Part shown: piece by piece, positions 1-13,144 of the stretch
Numbering within the stretch: position 1 is the first letter of the stretch
Layout: every line of letters starts with the position of its first letter
Assembly (NCBI GenBank): GCA_022749755.1
Contig: CM040442.1
Span: 10,948,457-11,012,456, forward strand
Source: Azadirachta indica
Lineage: Eukaryota > Streptophyta > Magnoliopsida > Sapindales > Meliaceae
Length of the DNA stretch: 64,000 bases
Direction of reading: 5' to 3'
Program-made: the position numbers and the translations under genes
The notes under the pieces: generated by a model
Databases searched by the model: none
What the model was told of the DNA's origin: nothing
Seen by the model: only the letters and a program-made list of their open reading frames with translations

Positions 1-33
1 CTCAAAAACAAGAATTGAATATTCATTCATTAC

Positions 34-1683
34 CTATTTTTTTAGGCTGAAATTCCCAAAGTGTATCCTTGTCAAGGGCTGGGACAGTCACGCCACGAGG
101 GATATACACATCACCAGATAGTCTCGCAATAGTTTTCAAAGGCCTCTATCATAAAATTAGAAACAAAACATAGTCAAGTGTAAAAACTGAATCCACATCT
201 GAAATTTATAAATCTAAGTATATATAAGTGTGTGGTTTGAGCTCCAGGTCCAGTCAAACCTGAATTCCATCAAAAATATTTCCTAAAATTCCAGGTCCCA
301 GCTCCACTGAGAGAGGCTGCAACATCAACAATAATATATTAGCTAATGTAGTCATCTCACCACCAGAAAAGCAGCAAAAACAAGATACTAACCTTGTGTG
401 TTCGTATAACAGGGTCGCCCACCGTCACACCAGTAGTTTCTTCATAAACTGAAATATAAAAGATAACAAATTTTCTTGTCAATTTCAAGAACCAATGGAT
501 TATGTTTAAAGTATATATACTCAAGATGGGAATTCAACAGACAATACTAATGCAGTAAAAATGAAAGCAAAAATAAATAAACAAAAATACAAAACCATAA
601 AACCTTGGATTGTTGCAGAATGTCCTTCCAGACGAATAATTTCACCAATCAAATTGTTTTGCCCAACACGGACTAGTTCATACATAGCAGCACCAGCCAT
701 GCCCTCTGCAATCACCACTGGTCCTGATACCTGTTCAATAATATTTGATAACACAACAGTTCAGAAAGATTGCAAAACTGATAAATATGCAAATTATGAG
801 ACAACCAAATAGAACCAAAATCAAGTTTGCACAATGATAACTCAGAAATAACAATTAATAACAAGCCGCGAGTAAAGAATAGTAAACTATATAAAATCCA
901 TAAATAAACTACAGTTTCCTCTTTGTGCCAGAAGAAGCTTATGGAGCACAAAACAACCAGTAGTCTTTCATACAACCTATCACAAGAAAGGAAACTAAGT
1001 ATGTGACCTAACATACAAGAAGCTAGCAAAAACAGGGAAAAAGATAAAGGCCATTAAACTTGGAACTAAAACTCTGAATCTCAATCTATGCAACATTCTC
1101 CCACATACCATAAGAACTAAAAATATGGCACTAACAAGCAAGAAACAAAAAATTTGACAGGAAATTTTTTTTGGGTGGAAAGAAATAAGAACAATAAAAA
1201 TTATCAAATAGCAATAATTTTCAATTAATTATCGAATTTTGGGAAATTTGTGATGATAAATAAAAAAATTACTGACCTGCAAGTTAAAACAAACAATAAT
1301 AAATCACATCAGACAGCGCTAGTAAATCAACCCTTACCATAGTCAAGTCAATAAGTTGTTAGCAAACATACATAAGTCAAAAATCAATCAAATTGAAATC
1401 ACTCCTACTATAATTCATCCAAATTCTATTTCAAGGCGATAGAGAACAGATCATATGAACAATCAACTTACTTTAGTAAAAATAAAAACAGATCAATCAA
1501 TCTATATATACAAAAAATAAATAAATAAATAAATATTGAATTTAAAATCACTTCAAATTGAACCTAAAATCAAAACGACAGATCGTAAAAAATTGAATTT
1601 TCATTTACCTTACGAACATATCCGTACTCACTCTCCTTCTCTGCGTCTTCGAATGTGGTCAATCTAGCTCCGTAGGACTGCAT
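34..1683 (-). CDS. VHA-A: V-type proton ATPase catalytic subunit A, 5' exons (partial at left edge)
   Basis: Subunit A is the ATP-hydrolysing subunit of the V1 sector, which drives proton pumping at the tonoplast and endomembranes. Five exons are visible: 1609-1683, 604-730, 393-448, 260-316 and 34-145, all with GT-AG borders and matching phases. They encode about 142 N-terminal residues starting [20 protein letters not shown], then [55 protein letters not shown], and ending near [12 protein letters not shown]. This is the N-terminal beta-barrel; the P-loop and catalytic domain lie beyond the left edge. The start codon is the ATG at 1681-1683, because it begins the conserved N-terminus. Several usually invariant plant positions differ (for example [10 protein letters not shown] where I recall GDSATIQ, and TVGDPVIRT for VNDPVLRT), so this may be a diverged paralogue. 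No frameshift or stop is seen. Confidence 0.93.
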
Positions 1684-2160
1684 TTTCACAATTCAGCAAA
1701 ACGACTGCGAATTGCTCAGTTGATTGAGAAACAGTTTTGATTCAATCCTGCGATCTGATTGATTACAGAATCAAAATCAGATTTAAGTTAAACGGATCGA
1801 TCAAAGCCCCTAGGGTTTCAATCGAGAGAATTCACAGATTCAGAGCGGGACTAAGAGAGAGAACAAGAGAACGTGAACTCGTTTCTGTGATTGTGATGAA
1901 ATAATATGGGACAAAACTAAAAGATCGTAAGGGGATTTTTCTTTTTTGTTTTTTTTTTCCTTTCCGATGTAATTATGGGGTAATCAGGTGCAGGCGTCTA
2001 AATTGGTAGTTCTAGATCTATCACGTAAAGGGTAACACGTGTTCGGATCAGATGGGTTGAAATCGAATATCCAGTGCTTCACAGTGAGTGGGTGATAACA
2101 GGGGGAGCTGTTTGACCACGTAAATGTGATCTTACGTCAGTTTAGTGGTATACGTGGTGA
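1684..2160 (-). promoter_or_regulatory. 5' leader and promoter region of the V-ATPase A gene with clustered ACGT motifs
   Basis: The region upstream of the start codon holds five ACGT cores, at about 2023, 2037 (inside the palindrome ACACGTGT), 2118, 2134 and 2152. A sixth, CACGTGGC at 2341, sits in a repeat-like stretch. ACGT cores are the binding class for plant bZIP and bHLH factors (G-box and ABRE types). The role is inferred from motif density only; the transcription start cannot be placed. Confidence 0.4.
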
Positions 2161-2169
2161 GATCCAACT

Positions 2170-2425
2170 GAAGGTAAACTATCATACAGGTCCTATGAAT
2201 TTGCGTCAAGATCCAATTTAGTCCGGAACAGATACTCAAAATTCATCACCTAGAACTTATATATTTAGTTTGATACAATTAAGTCCCAAATGAAAAATAT
2301 ATTTTGATGCAATTAAGTGCTTTAACCTCCCTTTCCACCTCACGTGGCAAAAGATTCGAGTCCCCACAGTTATGTTGAAGTAGATAGAACTCAATTGTGT
2401 CAGAATAATTTATTTTAATATAAGT
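2170..2425. repeat. MITE-like inverted-repeat remnant
   Basis: Around 2271 the sequence TGATACAATTAAGTCCCA is mirrored, with mismatches, by the reverse complement of AGAACTCAATTGTGTCA near 2386. Similar phrases (CAATTAAGTGC, CCAATTTAGTCC) recur in between. This looks like a small terminal-inverted-repeat element or half of one. Borders and target duplication are not clear. Confidence 0.35.
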
Positions 2426-3419
2426 TAATTTCAATTAAATTAGACGTAAACTTTTACGAGTAACATTAAAAATGTAATTATCACAATATTTTACTCTTAA
2501 TAGATATCTCACTATAACGTTAGATTATATTATATATATATAATTAAATGATATTAACAAAAAGTGCAAAATGAATGTTTCACTTGAATGCTAATATTTA
2601 AAATATATAAAATATAATAATATGTAAATATAGTTATACTTAAATCTACTATATAGACTTTGTGTGACATTTATTCATATAATAAAAAAGGAGGAGGTCA
2701 ACTCCATTGTCAATTACTATTCATATGACATAGAGTAGGTTCAAGATTATTGATTTAAAGTTTGATATTATTAGTTTTACATGCATATCAAAATTTACAT
2801 TAGGCTATTATAGTAAAATTCTAAGAAAAATTTAAATGATAATAAATTTAAAAATAATAATAATAATAACAACAATAACCATAATTTTGTAATATTATAT
2901 TACAATATGGGTAAGCGGATAAATATAAATATATTAGTATGTTACACTTAGAATATATTTTAGGGTAAAAAACCATATATACCTTTAAAATTTGACCAAA
3001 ATAATACTGTAATCTCACAAATTTTAAAAATAGTCACGTAAATCTTTAATTATTAAATAATTTTCTTAATTTAAATAATTTATTCATTTTTTTTTTATTA
3101 TAATTATTATAAGAGTCATGCCATCATGTAGTAACTATATAGTACAATTTTAGTAAATAAACATAAAGTTTCGACTCCCAACTCAATTTATGAGTCATAA
3201 ACATTTTAAGTTAATTGTTATATTATATTTTGAGCAATACCAACAGTTAATTTGTTGTGACTGTATAGTGCAGTTGCAACACTCAAATCTTAACCTTATT
3301 ATAATATCCTTCTAATTTTAATCTTTTTTAAGAGTTAAATATATTAAATTATCATTATTTTCTGTTAAAATTCGCAAATTAAACGAATATATCAGATATA
3401 TATGAATAATTAAAGTATA

Positions 3420-3852
3420 TATTTAAAGTCTGTTTGGTATAACTTTCAAATCAAAAATTTTAAAGTAAGATTTTACTCGTAAAACTTTTATAAGTAGAGT
3501 TTTTAATAAAGATTGATTAATTATTTGATTATTACAAATGATTTTTGAGAAAAATTTGAGTAATTACTTTAATAAACAGATTTTTAATATTTTGTTTTAA
3601 AAAAATTACGTAAAATTTTTAAAATAAAGTAATAGTATTTTAAATAATTTTACTTTTTAAAAAAGTTGGAAAAGCTTTACTGTCAAAAATCTAAATTTTT
3701 GACTTCTTCTGATAGAAGAAAATAACTTTTTTAATTTTTAAAAATTTTTTTTCGTTATCAATCAAATGATATTAAAAAATTTAAAAATGACTTTTATTAT
3801 TAAAAAAATTCTTTTAACCAATAAAAAAGTCAAAACAAACGGATACTTAATC
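3420..3852. repeat. Non-autonomous TIR element, 'GTCTGTTTGGT' family
   Basis: The left end reads TTAAAGTCTGTTTGGTATAA. The right end, reverse complemented, reads TAAGTATCCGTTTGTTTTGA, so the ends are imperfect inverted repeats around an AT-rich body with no coding capacity. Related stretches with similar inner phrases occur near 17450-17870, 24100-24315, 39655-39965 and 43900-44210, suggesting a dispersed MITE family. Class and target duplication are not resolved. Confidence 0.45.
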
Positions 3853-6529
3853 AAACTGTAGATATATATACATCATTTTTTAAACTTTTCTAATAATTTA
3901 ACATGTTAATTTGAAATTAAGATTGTTAAAATAAATTCTATGATTTAGATATATGGATTTTAGGCAAATAAATCACTTATTTGATGCAAATAAATAAATT
4001 ATATGATAATGAGAAAGAAAAACATAAAGCAAGAGATAGCTAAGTGCTATTATATATCCCAACGGTCCTTAGTGGACAGGCGGGGGGTCCACAGCCAAAC
4101 GATGGGACGTCGTGTGGCACGTGGATGGTATGAGTAGTTTAATTTGTCGCGTTCTTCTTTATTATCAATTAAGGAGATAACCACTATTTTTCTTATTATT
4201 AATAAAAAAATTAATTAATTTTAGATTAAAAAAAGTCGTAAATATAAATTGGGAATGACGAGTCAATGACAAAAGGCTCCCATTAATTGCGTTAATTGTT
4301 GGGAGTCAAATCCTATAATTAGTATTGTGGCCTTGTTTTTTTTTCTTCAAATATATAAATTTATTTTTTTTATAGTATTAAAATTTTAAATATTTTAAAT
4401 TAAATTAAAATTTTAACACAAAATTTAATTTTAAAATATAAAATATATAACGTAAAATTTTAAAAAAATAGTAAAACATAAGAATATATTAAAAACATTT
4501 TGTAGTTAATATATAAGGGCATTTAATTAATTATTTTTAAAAAAAATCATGTAGTGAATTAAATTAATTTTTTTTAATTTTTTACCATGAATTCCAAAAC
4601 AATACAAATTAATTAAATCAAATTAATTTGTATTAACCTTAAAGTAAGGAAATTAGAATTCTTAACCTTTTATTTTTACTGGACGAAAGTGAAGGACTAT
4701 TTTTTTCTCTAAATTTCAAATTTGAATAAATTTTAAAATTAGAACGATATATTTAATTTTTTATTTAAACCAGGTGCATGAGTGTTAAATTAAAAATTTT
4801 CTTCTAATTATACTTAAATATAAATAAAATTTTTGATATTAAATTGAAGAAATAACAGAATTTGAAACTTAAAAATAAATATCTAATTTACGTATATTTA
4901 AATTTTTTATTACCATTAACCTACACTGTAAAATATAATTATAATCTATTAGTTACAAGTTAGCGGTTAATTAATATATTTTCCAAAAAAATCTCCAAAC
5001 TAGGTGGATTATTAGTTATTAAATACAAGTTAGTTGTTAATAAATAATAGTTATACTTTTAATTATTATATTTTTTAAAATTACAAAAATTACAAAATTA
5101 TTAATAAAAAAAAGTAATTTTTTTTAAAAAAAGCTTCAAACAATTAAGAATTTTCAAATTATTTTTTAAAAAAATAATTAGATTTAAGTGAGAAATCTCA
5201 CTCGTAAGACACCAAATTTTTGTTTCTTATTATTATTACTTTAATTTAAAATAATTTGAAAGTATTAAATAAATCATAAATAAAATTAGAAAAATTTTAA
5301 ATTTGATTCATCTTAAATAAAATTTAAAATTTAAGTCAATTGTAAATATATCTCGAGTCGAGACTTGATTCTGACCTTAAATATATTTTAAATCGAATAT
5401 TTATTATTATTTTTAAAGTTTTTGTATAGGTCAGAGTTGAACCGGTAAAAGCCTGATCAACCCGATAGGAAATTAACGAGTTTTAGAAGCCTGGACCGGA
5501 TCAACTGAATTATGCGGAGAGAAGCTTCCAATTTCTTGGCATTTATTTTGTATAAGATCATAAATACATTGGGATTTTGTCATGATAAAGGAACTTTCTC
5601 GGAAGGTTCGCAGACTATTCAATAATTGATCCATGGGAAAAGCTTGCCAGGATGCACGTGGAGAGATAATAACAATTTTATCCCTAAACTTTAATAAAAT
5701 AATAAATGGGCCCACAATTTCTCAATTTTAATATATTAGTCTTTGGAAACACGGCACGCTATTGGACGCTGAGTCAAGAAAACTAATCCTTACTTAAGTT
5801 TGCAATTGAAAGTAAATTTATTTATTATTTTTATTAAATTTATAAGCACGAGAGGAGCTTATTTTTTAAAAAGCTGCTTATGAAATAATCTATGATGGCA
5901 TTTAATATAATTTGTTTAAAATTTTTATTATAATCTCATTATTTTAATGACAAGACTATATCATATATTTTTGTAAACCTTTTTCATATCGTATGTATTT
6001 TTATTATTACATTACAATTTATTTTATCAATTACGTATAAAGAGTTTCAAATTTTTTATTTAATAAGTTAATTTATCATGATATTACAATTTTATTATAC
6101 CTGACAAGCTTTCAATAATATTTTAATAAGGGATAGTTTGTTAACATAATGAAAACTTATTAGAATTATTATGTAATCATATAATTATACTTTACACAGT
6201 GAATTATGATATTACATAATAATACATTAATATTGTTATTAGAATTTATGAAAATATATATGATCGTAAGGTAGTTGCTTTAATAAATAAAATTTATTAG
6301 CAAATATTTAGACATGAATTTTTGTAAAATTTGTAAAGTGACAAAGGGTTGCTCTTTCATATAAATTGTATAATATTTTTAATTATTACAAATGGTTACA
6401 GACTTATAACCCTACTACATTTTGCTATAATTTTTATGTTATATATAATTATTATAGTGACAATACTTGATGTTTTTTTTATCTTTTAAATTCAATTTTT
6501 CGAACTTTTAGTCAATATAGTATTCTTTA

Positions 6530-6700
6530 ATTAACCACCTAAGCGCAATCCAATTGGTTAGAGGATTAAACTTTCTTACTAAGGTTAATTCCCACTTTTA
6601 TGTAAATTCACCCACTATATTTTTATATGGATAGAATTTTTTTCAATTTGAGGGCAAACTCCCTCAAAGTTGAGGGTAGATGTTACCCAGATTAAATATA
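6530..6700 (+). repeat. tRNA-derived SINE-like segment
   Basis: A box-A-like stretch (CAATTGGTTAGAGG, about 6551-6564) is followed some 20 bases later by a box-B-like stretch (AAGGTTAATTCCCA, about 6581-6594). This is the internal Pol III promoter layout of tRNAs and tRNA-derived SINEs. The segment does not fold into an intact tRNA in my reading. Ends and target duplication are unclear. Confidence 0.35.
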
Positions 6701-9700
6701 GATTTTTGTGTGGTATCAGACTAAACTTGATTAAGACTCCCAATTTTTGATAGATCTTCAATGTAATATTGATGGATCGTACATGCAATGTGCAATATTA
6801 AAAAAAATAATGTCTGCTATAAATATTATATATTATTATGATATTTTTATTATTAACATTTACTGAACATGTATCCTCAATTTTAAAGCAAACAACATTT
6901 TTGACAATACAATTTATTAAACATTGAAATATATTTTTTTAACAGTTAATTATTTTTTGAATAAAGTAGTCATTAATTATTTTAAAACTACCACAATTTT
7001 ATACTAAATAAGTCTAGGGTTTAAATTGTTAATATTGAGAAAACTATGTTGTAATTTATTATTTTACTAAAATTTAGGTACAAAAATATTATTATTTTTT
7101 ATGATATATATTATTATATATAGAAAAAAAAGAAATTGATCATGTGATTCATTGAGAAAGTCACGTCATGCAACCTTAAGAATAAGGGATACCTTTAGGA
7201 TAGCCTCATTTTGGGATAAATCGATTTGGATGACTATAAACCAAACTGAACCAAAATGAACCATTTGATTACCGGTTTAATATCTTATAACCTGTTTTAT
7301 TTAGTAAAAATTAAAAAAATTGTGAAAAATTAAGGGTTAATTTTGGATGAGTGAGAGTGGTGATAGTTGGTTGTGTACTACAATTAAAATTAAAAACAAA
7401 CTAAAGATATTAAATATAATTGTAATTAACAGTCGTATTCGATATAAAATAGAGTACCTCTCTTATAAATAATAAAAGGTTTTCCTTATTTTCTTCATCC
7501 CTATCCTGAAGGATATATAGGTGTTCTCAATTCTCTTTCTTCCAAAATCTTCTTCTTCCTTTATTTTGTGTGAGATAGGGATGTTATTATTTTCCTAGTG
7601 AGTGAAAAAAACTGCAATCCTTACATAAGGTAATAAAATTCTTTTACTATGATTCCATAAATGTTTCCCTTAAATTAATGGTTTCATCATGTATATTTTA
7701 TTATTGTTTTATTAAATCTGTGATAAACAAAACTTTATATTTATTATTGTGATATTGATGAAAGGTCAAGCATTCTAAATATTGTTATACTTTCAACGAT
7801 AGTTTAAACTTCCTAAATAATAATTATTTGTTTATGTGTTTTATGCTGTGAAAATCACGAAAAGCACATCAAGTTTCTAACAAAAATAACTGAAAATATG
7901 ATTGTAATAATAACTCATAGTAATAAATTTTGTAACTTAGTTGAATTGAAAAATTATAAGTGTTAATTAGTTCAACTAATAGAATCTCAAATAGTATAAT
8001 AAATAGTACTTAAAATTTTACTTTCATCAAAATTAAAAAAATTTTAAGAAGTTATTATAAATTTTAAACATAATTTTCTTAGTGTGTATAACAAAAATAA
8101 GATTTTTTTAGCTATAAAAATGGAGAGTCAAAATCAAAATCAGAATAAGAACTTTTTATATTGATATCTATAATTACAACTTTTTGAATGGGATATAATA
8201 ATATTTCCATTCTTTAAACTTTAGTAACTTGGGATATAGTTTATTCAATTTTAATATCTAGATTCCTAATATATTGTAAAAAATTAGGTTACAAAAACGA
8301 AGGATAAAGACTAAAATATTAAAATTGAACAAATCATGTCTTGATTTGCTGTTTTTCTAAGATCTATGGATAAAAATATTATTGTCTCATTTTTTTAAGT
8401 ATCAAACACTCATATTTTTATGCACTTAGAGATTTTGGTGATTAAAATTTTAGCCTTTAAGTATTAATTTTAAAGTTTGTTGTAATATTTATATATTTTA
8501 TTTTTAACTTAAGTTTTTGAACCTTTTAATATTTGTCTCTCAAAAATCTCTTAGATCGATATAAGAGATTTAGAGTTTAAACCTTGCTCACACTAGGATA
8601 AAGGAAATATGAGTTGTTTTCTCGTAATTTTTATTAAAAAATTAAAAAAATTGTTTTCAATAAACAAAAACTTTAACACCTCTTAGTATTCTTTTTTGAG
8701 TGCTCTTAACACAATGATGTGATCATTGACATAATTATGGAAGGAGAGGTCTAATGAAAAATTTTTAATTAACAATAAGTTTTCTCTTATTTAAGTTAAT
8801 TTAATATTTTTCTATTTAAAATTTTTCAAAAATATTCAAGCATTTCTATTAATATGCCGATCATTCCAAAAAAAAAAAAATTGTAACATTAAACTTAATT
8901 ATAAAGAGGTAAAATTATAATAATAAGTATAACTTTTAAGTATTGATTATGCGAAATATGTTATCACATTACGTAGTTAGAATTTATTCAATATTTTAAT
9001 CTCTGAACATTTTATAACTTGAGAGTTAATATATTCTATTTGGGTTTTATAAAGATACACTTGAATTTAATTGTTGTGGCTTTTAAATTATAGTGGTATG
9101 TGATATAATTATTAAATATCAAATAATTATAATTATCAACATTTATTGACGAAGATGTTATAATCCACCATTGTGAATAAAGTTAGAATAATTTTACCAA
9201 ATATTTTGGACCTTTGGGCTTCCACATTAAAGAAGAAGGCAGCAGGCCACATCATAAGTATAATCCTATGATTTTTTTTTTTAATCAAGAAGTATAATCC
9301 TAATTTCATTTCAAATAAAATATTACGTCGCACATTTATTTCCGTATCATCAAGATATTATAGAAATCAATTATAATATATAGCCGAAAAGTATCATATT
9401 AATGCATAAATATAATACCCTTATATTTGGTGTTTTTAATTGAAAAGATATAGTTTAAATTAGCGCTTCACTGTAATATTTTTCACAACTTTTACCCTTA
9501 CACTCCACAACTTAATTTGATCCTTCTAATTAATATTACAACAAACTTTTTATAATAAACTTGTATTAGTATGAAATCTTTCTGATCTAAAAATAATCTC
9601 AAATCTCTTTATATAGGTCTTCAATTTTCAAATATAAAAAAAATAATTTTATAACATTGTGAACAAATAAAAACTAACAAAATCACCACATATTAAAATT

Positions 9701-12118
9701 TGAATGGATATAAATTACTATAAGTAATAACAAATTATTATACATTTATATTTAAGTGAAAATTTGTATTTATTAAAGAAGAAAAATGAAAAAAATTTGA
9801 ATAAATTTCATCTACTTCCTTTCTATTAACAAGCAAATTAAAATTTTGGGTGGTGGGTGTGCAAAGATTTATGGAGAGAGAGAAAGTCGTTTTACCTTGG
9901 AGTAACTTGAAGCATAGAAAAAGGTGGTATAAGATGATGAACCGAATTGGACCAAATTGAACCAATTGGTTGAACCAAATATATTGGTTTGATTTGATAC
10001 AAGTGGTCTTGGTTCTTAGCATTAACAAAGTTTTTCAGTTGATTTTTAATTTGAACTATCAATATACAAGAATTAAACTAAAATTATCAATATCAAAAAT
10101 TAAACTAAAATTAACAAAAATTTAAAATTTTATCTCTATATAAATATAATTTTTTTTTTTTTTAAAAATTGATATTTTCTAAAAAAAATACTAAAATTTT
10201 GCCAAATTGAATTTGGTGCATTGCAGTTCAAAAATCTAAACTCATAAAAGGATTATATACTATTAAAATACACTTATTAAAAGTTATTCTAACTATTCAT
10301 AACAATTTAGCATATTTAAATTAATCCCGAATTATGTTATATATCTTTTAGATTTAATTATGTTTTTTAAAAAAAATTAAAACATTCAATTTAGTTTTTA
10401 ATTAGACCTAAAAGTAAGCCAATTTAAATATGTTATGCATCTTTTAAATTTAATTTTAAAGTATGTTTGATAGACAGGTTTGAACTACACTATTTCACTA
10501 TTTGAGTACTGTTTAGTATTAAATTTTTTTTGTCCAATATTTATTGCAAGCTTACAAAGATTAAGCTGTATAAAAATTAAAAATAATACAGTTTAAACTC
10601 TCAAATTTGACTTGACCATTCTCCTTGGGTCAAGCTCGTATTAATTTTTTTATTTCTTTAAAATAATAATTTTAAATTATTTAATTATTAATTAAAAGTA
10701 ATAATATATAACTAAATAATAAAAATAAATTTTATATGATTACTATATTATAATACAATCACAAATACATATACTTGCGCATGTATTTGTGTGCGTGCAC
10801 GCGTGCTATCTATTACAATCCAATTATATATAGTCGAGTACTTTCTGCCAAACGCACACTCAATGAATTACTACTCTAATGATTTTAGATTTGAGTAGTG
10901 TTAGATATTTCAAAATTAATTCAAGAAATATATCCCAAATAATACAATACTGGAGATTCTAGACTAAATAATAAAATTTTGAGATTATTTATTTTGCATT
11001 TCAATTATTCACAGAATAAATATAAATATCATTTAAATTACTTTTTAAAAGGACTGGGCTGGATATGAGTAAATAAGATAAAGTTGGATCGAATTATTGA
11101 AATAATTTTTTATTATTAGAATTGTTAAAATTAGATAAACATAATTAATTAATTATAAATTTTAATTAAAGTAGCTCAAATGAAAATTAAGCAAACATTT
11201 GAATAATAATTTAAATTTAATTATTAAAATATTTAAGTAGTTCTTATCTATAATATATATATAATATACTTTTTAAATTATTATATTCTAAAATTTTGCA
11301 TTGTTAATTATTCAAATAAATGTGAAAGGAAATTAATTAATTTTAAATAATAATTTGAATTAATTATGAATATTTTATTCCTAATTTTTATTACTAATGA
11401 TAATATTCTAAATTTATTATTTTAGTCATTAAATAGTTAAATAAATATAGCATAAGATCATTTTAGTTTATGTAAAAAGGAATACAGTGTTGGGCTCAAC
11501 ATTTATAGGTTTGATAGTAAGCAGATGATAATTTTCAAAATTATTTATCTTTTTATTTCACCACTGTAATGAACGTCATAAAAATTTAGAATTAGTCCAA
11601 ATTAATGAGCCATTTATAATGACTATAAGAATGATAAAAAAACTGATTTTAATAGGAGAGTTGTTTCTTTCCAAATGAAAATTTGAAAAAGTATTTTTAT
11701 TCTTAAATATAAGTCTAAATATATTCCACATAAATATATACATTCAAAATTAATCTAAAAAACTTTATTATCTTACAAATATTAGAAAATTATAAATATT
11801 ATATACATATATATATATATAGACAAGTACTTATATATTTCATTCATCGTAATATATATTTTGATGATTTCCAATTTTGCATTATCAGAGTATTTTAGTA
11901 ATAATGGCACTGTGGGGACTAAATTGTTAAAAGTGAAACAACTATGTCCTACTTTGTTATTCTTTATTTTTATTTATTTATGTTTATTTTAATTATCTTA
12001 CTACGTTAACACTGGATACAAAAGTTTATACACAGCTCATACTAATAATATAAAAATAGAAATAAATTCACAGAAGCATTGAAATTAAATTTAAGATTAA
12101 ATAGTTCTTTTGGGTAAT

Positions 12119-13069
12119 AAAATTTTGGAAAATTTCTTAAAATAACCCTGTTGAAACCAAATTAACTTAAACAACCACTTGAAAAAAAATTTTACCAACT
12201 TAATCCAACTTCAATTTTCGGATAAATTTGTCCCCACTAGTCATATTCAATTTTTTTTTAACATTTTGACTCTATTTTCTTTTGAAAAAATTATATGAAT
12301 TTAAGATGAAAGAAGTATACATTCGATATGATTTTTGTTGGGTCTGGGCAATATAAATGTATTTGGTTGAAACATTGTTGAAATCTAAAAAATCGTCGAA
12401 AATGGCCAAAATATGAAAAATTTTCGAGTTTTGGGGGGGTGTGGGGAGGTGGGTGTGATTTTCGGGAGGGGCGGCTGAAACTTGCCCATTTCGAGCGCCT
12501 TCTCCCAAAAATTGGGTTGCCAAACGCACTCGAAAATAGACCCTCCCCTTTACAAAAATTACAACCGCGTCCCACTCGAAAATTTTCCATATCGTGACCA
12601 TTTTCAGCGACTTTTTTAGATTCCAAGAACATTTCAACCAAAAACATCTACGTTATCGAGACCCAACAAAAATCATACTCAAAACATACTCATTTCATCC
12701 TAAATTCATATATATATATATTTCTTTCATAAAATAAACTTAAAACATTTATTTAACAATTTCATTACAAAATTTATCTTAAAATACATTTTAAATATTC
12801 TCATTTATGTTACAAATATTATAAATCACATTTCACTAGAGAAGAGAGGTTTTGGGAAAGGAAAGTTGAGACTTTTGTGAAGGTTTAGTTAGTAAAAAAA
12901 GGAAAGGTAAAAAAATAGTGTTAAAATGTAAAACAAAATTGAATGTGGCTAGTGATGGTAAAATTGTCCCAAAAATGGATGTTGGGTTAGATTGATAAAA
13001 TGTTTTTTCAAGTGGCTGTTTACGTCAATTGGATTCTAGTTAGGGATATTTTCATAAATTTTCCAAAAA
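12119..13069. mobile_element. Foldback (long terminal inverted repeat) element, Mutator-like MITE type
   Basis: The left arm at 12119-12427 is matched in reverse complement by the right arm at 12575-13069. Outer ends both read about TTTTGGAAAATTT; both arms then carry the phrase for CAACCACTTGAAAAA, later TCAATTTT, and near the loop TGATTTTTGTTGGGTCT and GAAAATTTTCGAG. The right arm has about 200 bp of extra AT-rich sequence at 12715-12915 absent from the left. The loop at 12428-12574 is GC-rich (runs such as GGGGGGGTGTGGGGAGG). No transposase is encoded; the two overlapping frames at 12272-12647 are products of the hairpin. Long arms and this end sequence resemble plant Mutator-like non-autonomous elements. 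A clean target duplication is not visible. Confidence 0.75.
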
Positions 13070-13144
13070 TTTTCATCCTTAAGCAATAGCAAAATAACAA
13101 ACTAAGACATAGTTTATTAAATTTACAAATTTTACTCTCTAACA

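Larger units (their letters stand above)
2426..12118. other. Long gene-free, very AT-rich intergenic region
   Basis: No conserved protein is recognised here; the open frames are short and low in complexity. It holds small repeat remnants: a MITE-like element at about 3420-3852, a SINE-like segment at about 6535-6700, and stretches rich in AACCAAACTGAACC-type phrases at 7225-7280 and 9935-10015. A G/C-rich patch at 4058-4132 (GGCGGGGGGTCCACAG, then GGCACGTGG) stands out from the AT background but has no gene beside it. Confidence 0.6.

Noticed and set aside
5473..5715. 80-codon minus-strand frame
   Set aside because: No recognised similarity, no gene context, isolated in AT-rich spacer.
9738..10028. 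96-codon minus-strand frame
   Set aside because: Comes from AACCAATTGGTT-type repetitive phrases also seen near 7230; no protein similarity.
12272..12647. Two overlapping 118-121-codon minus-strand frames
   Set aside because: They cover the arms and loop of a hairpin element; the two frames overlap almost fully and resemble no protein. Explained by the repeat.
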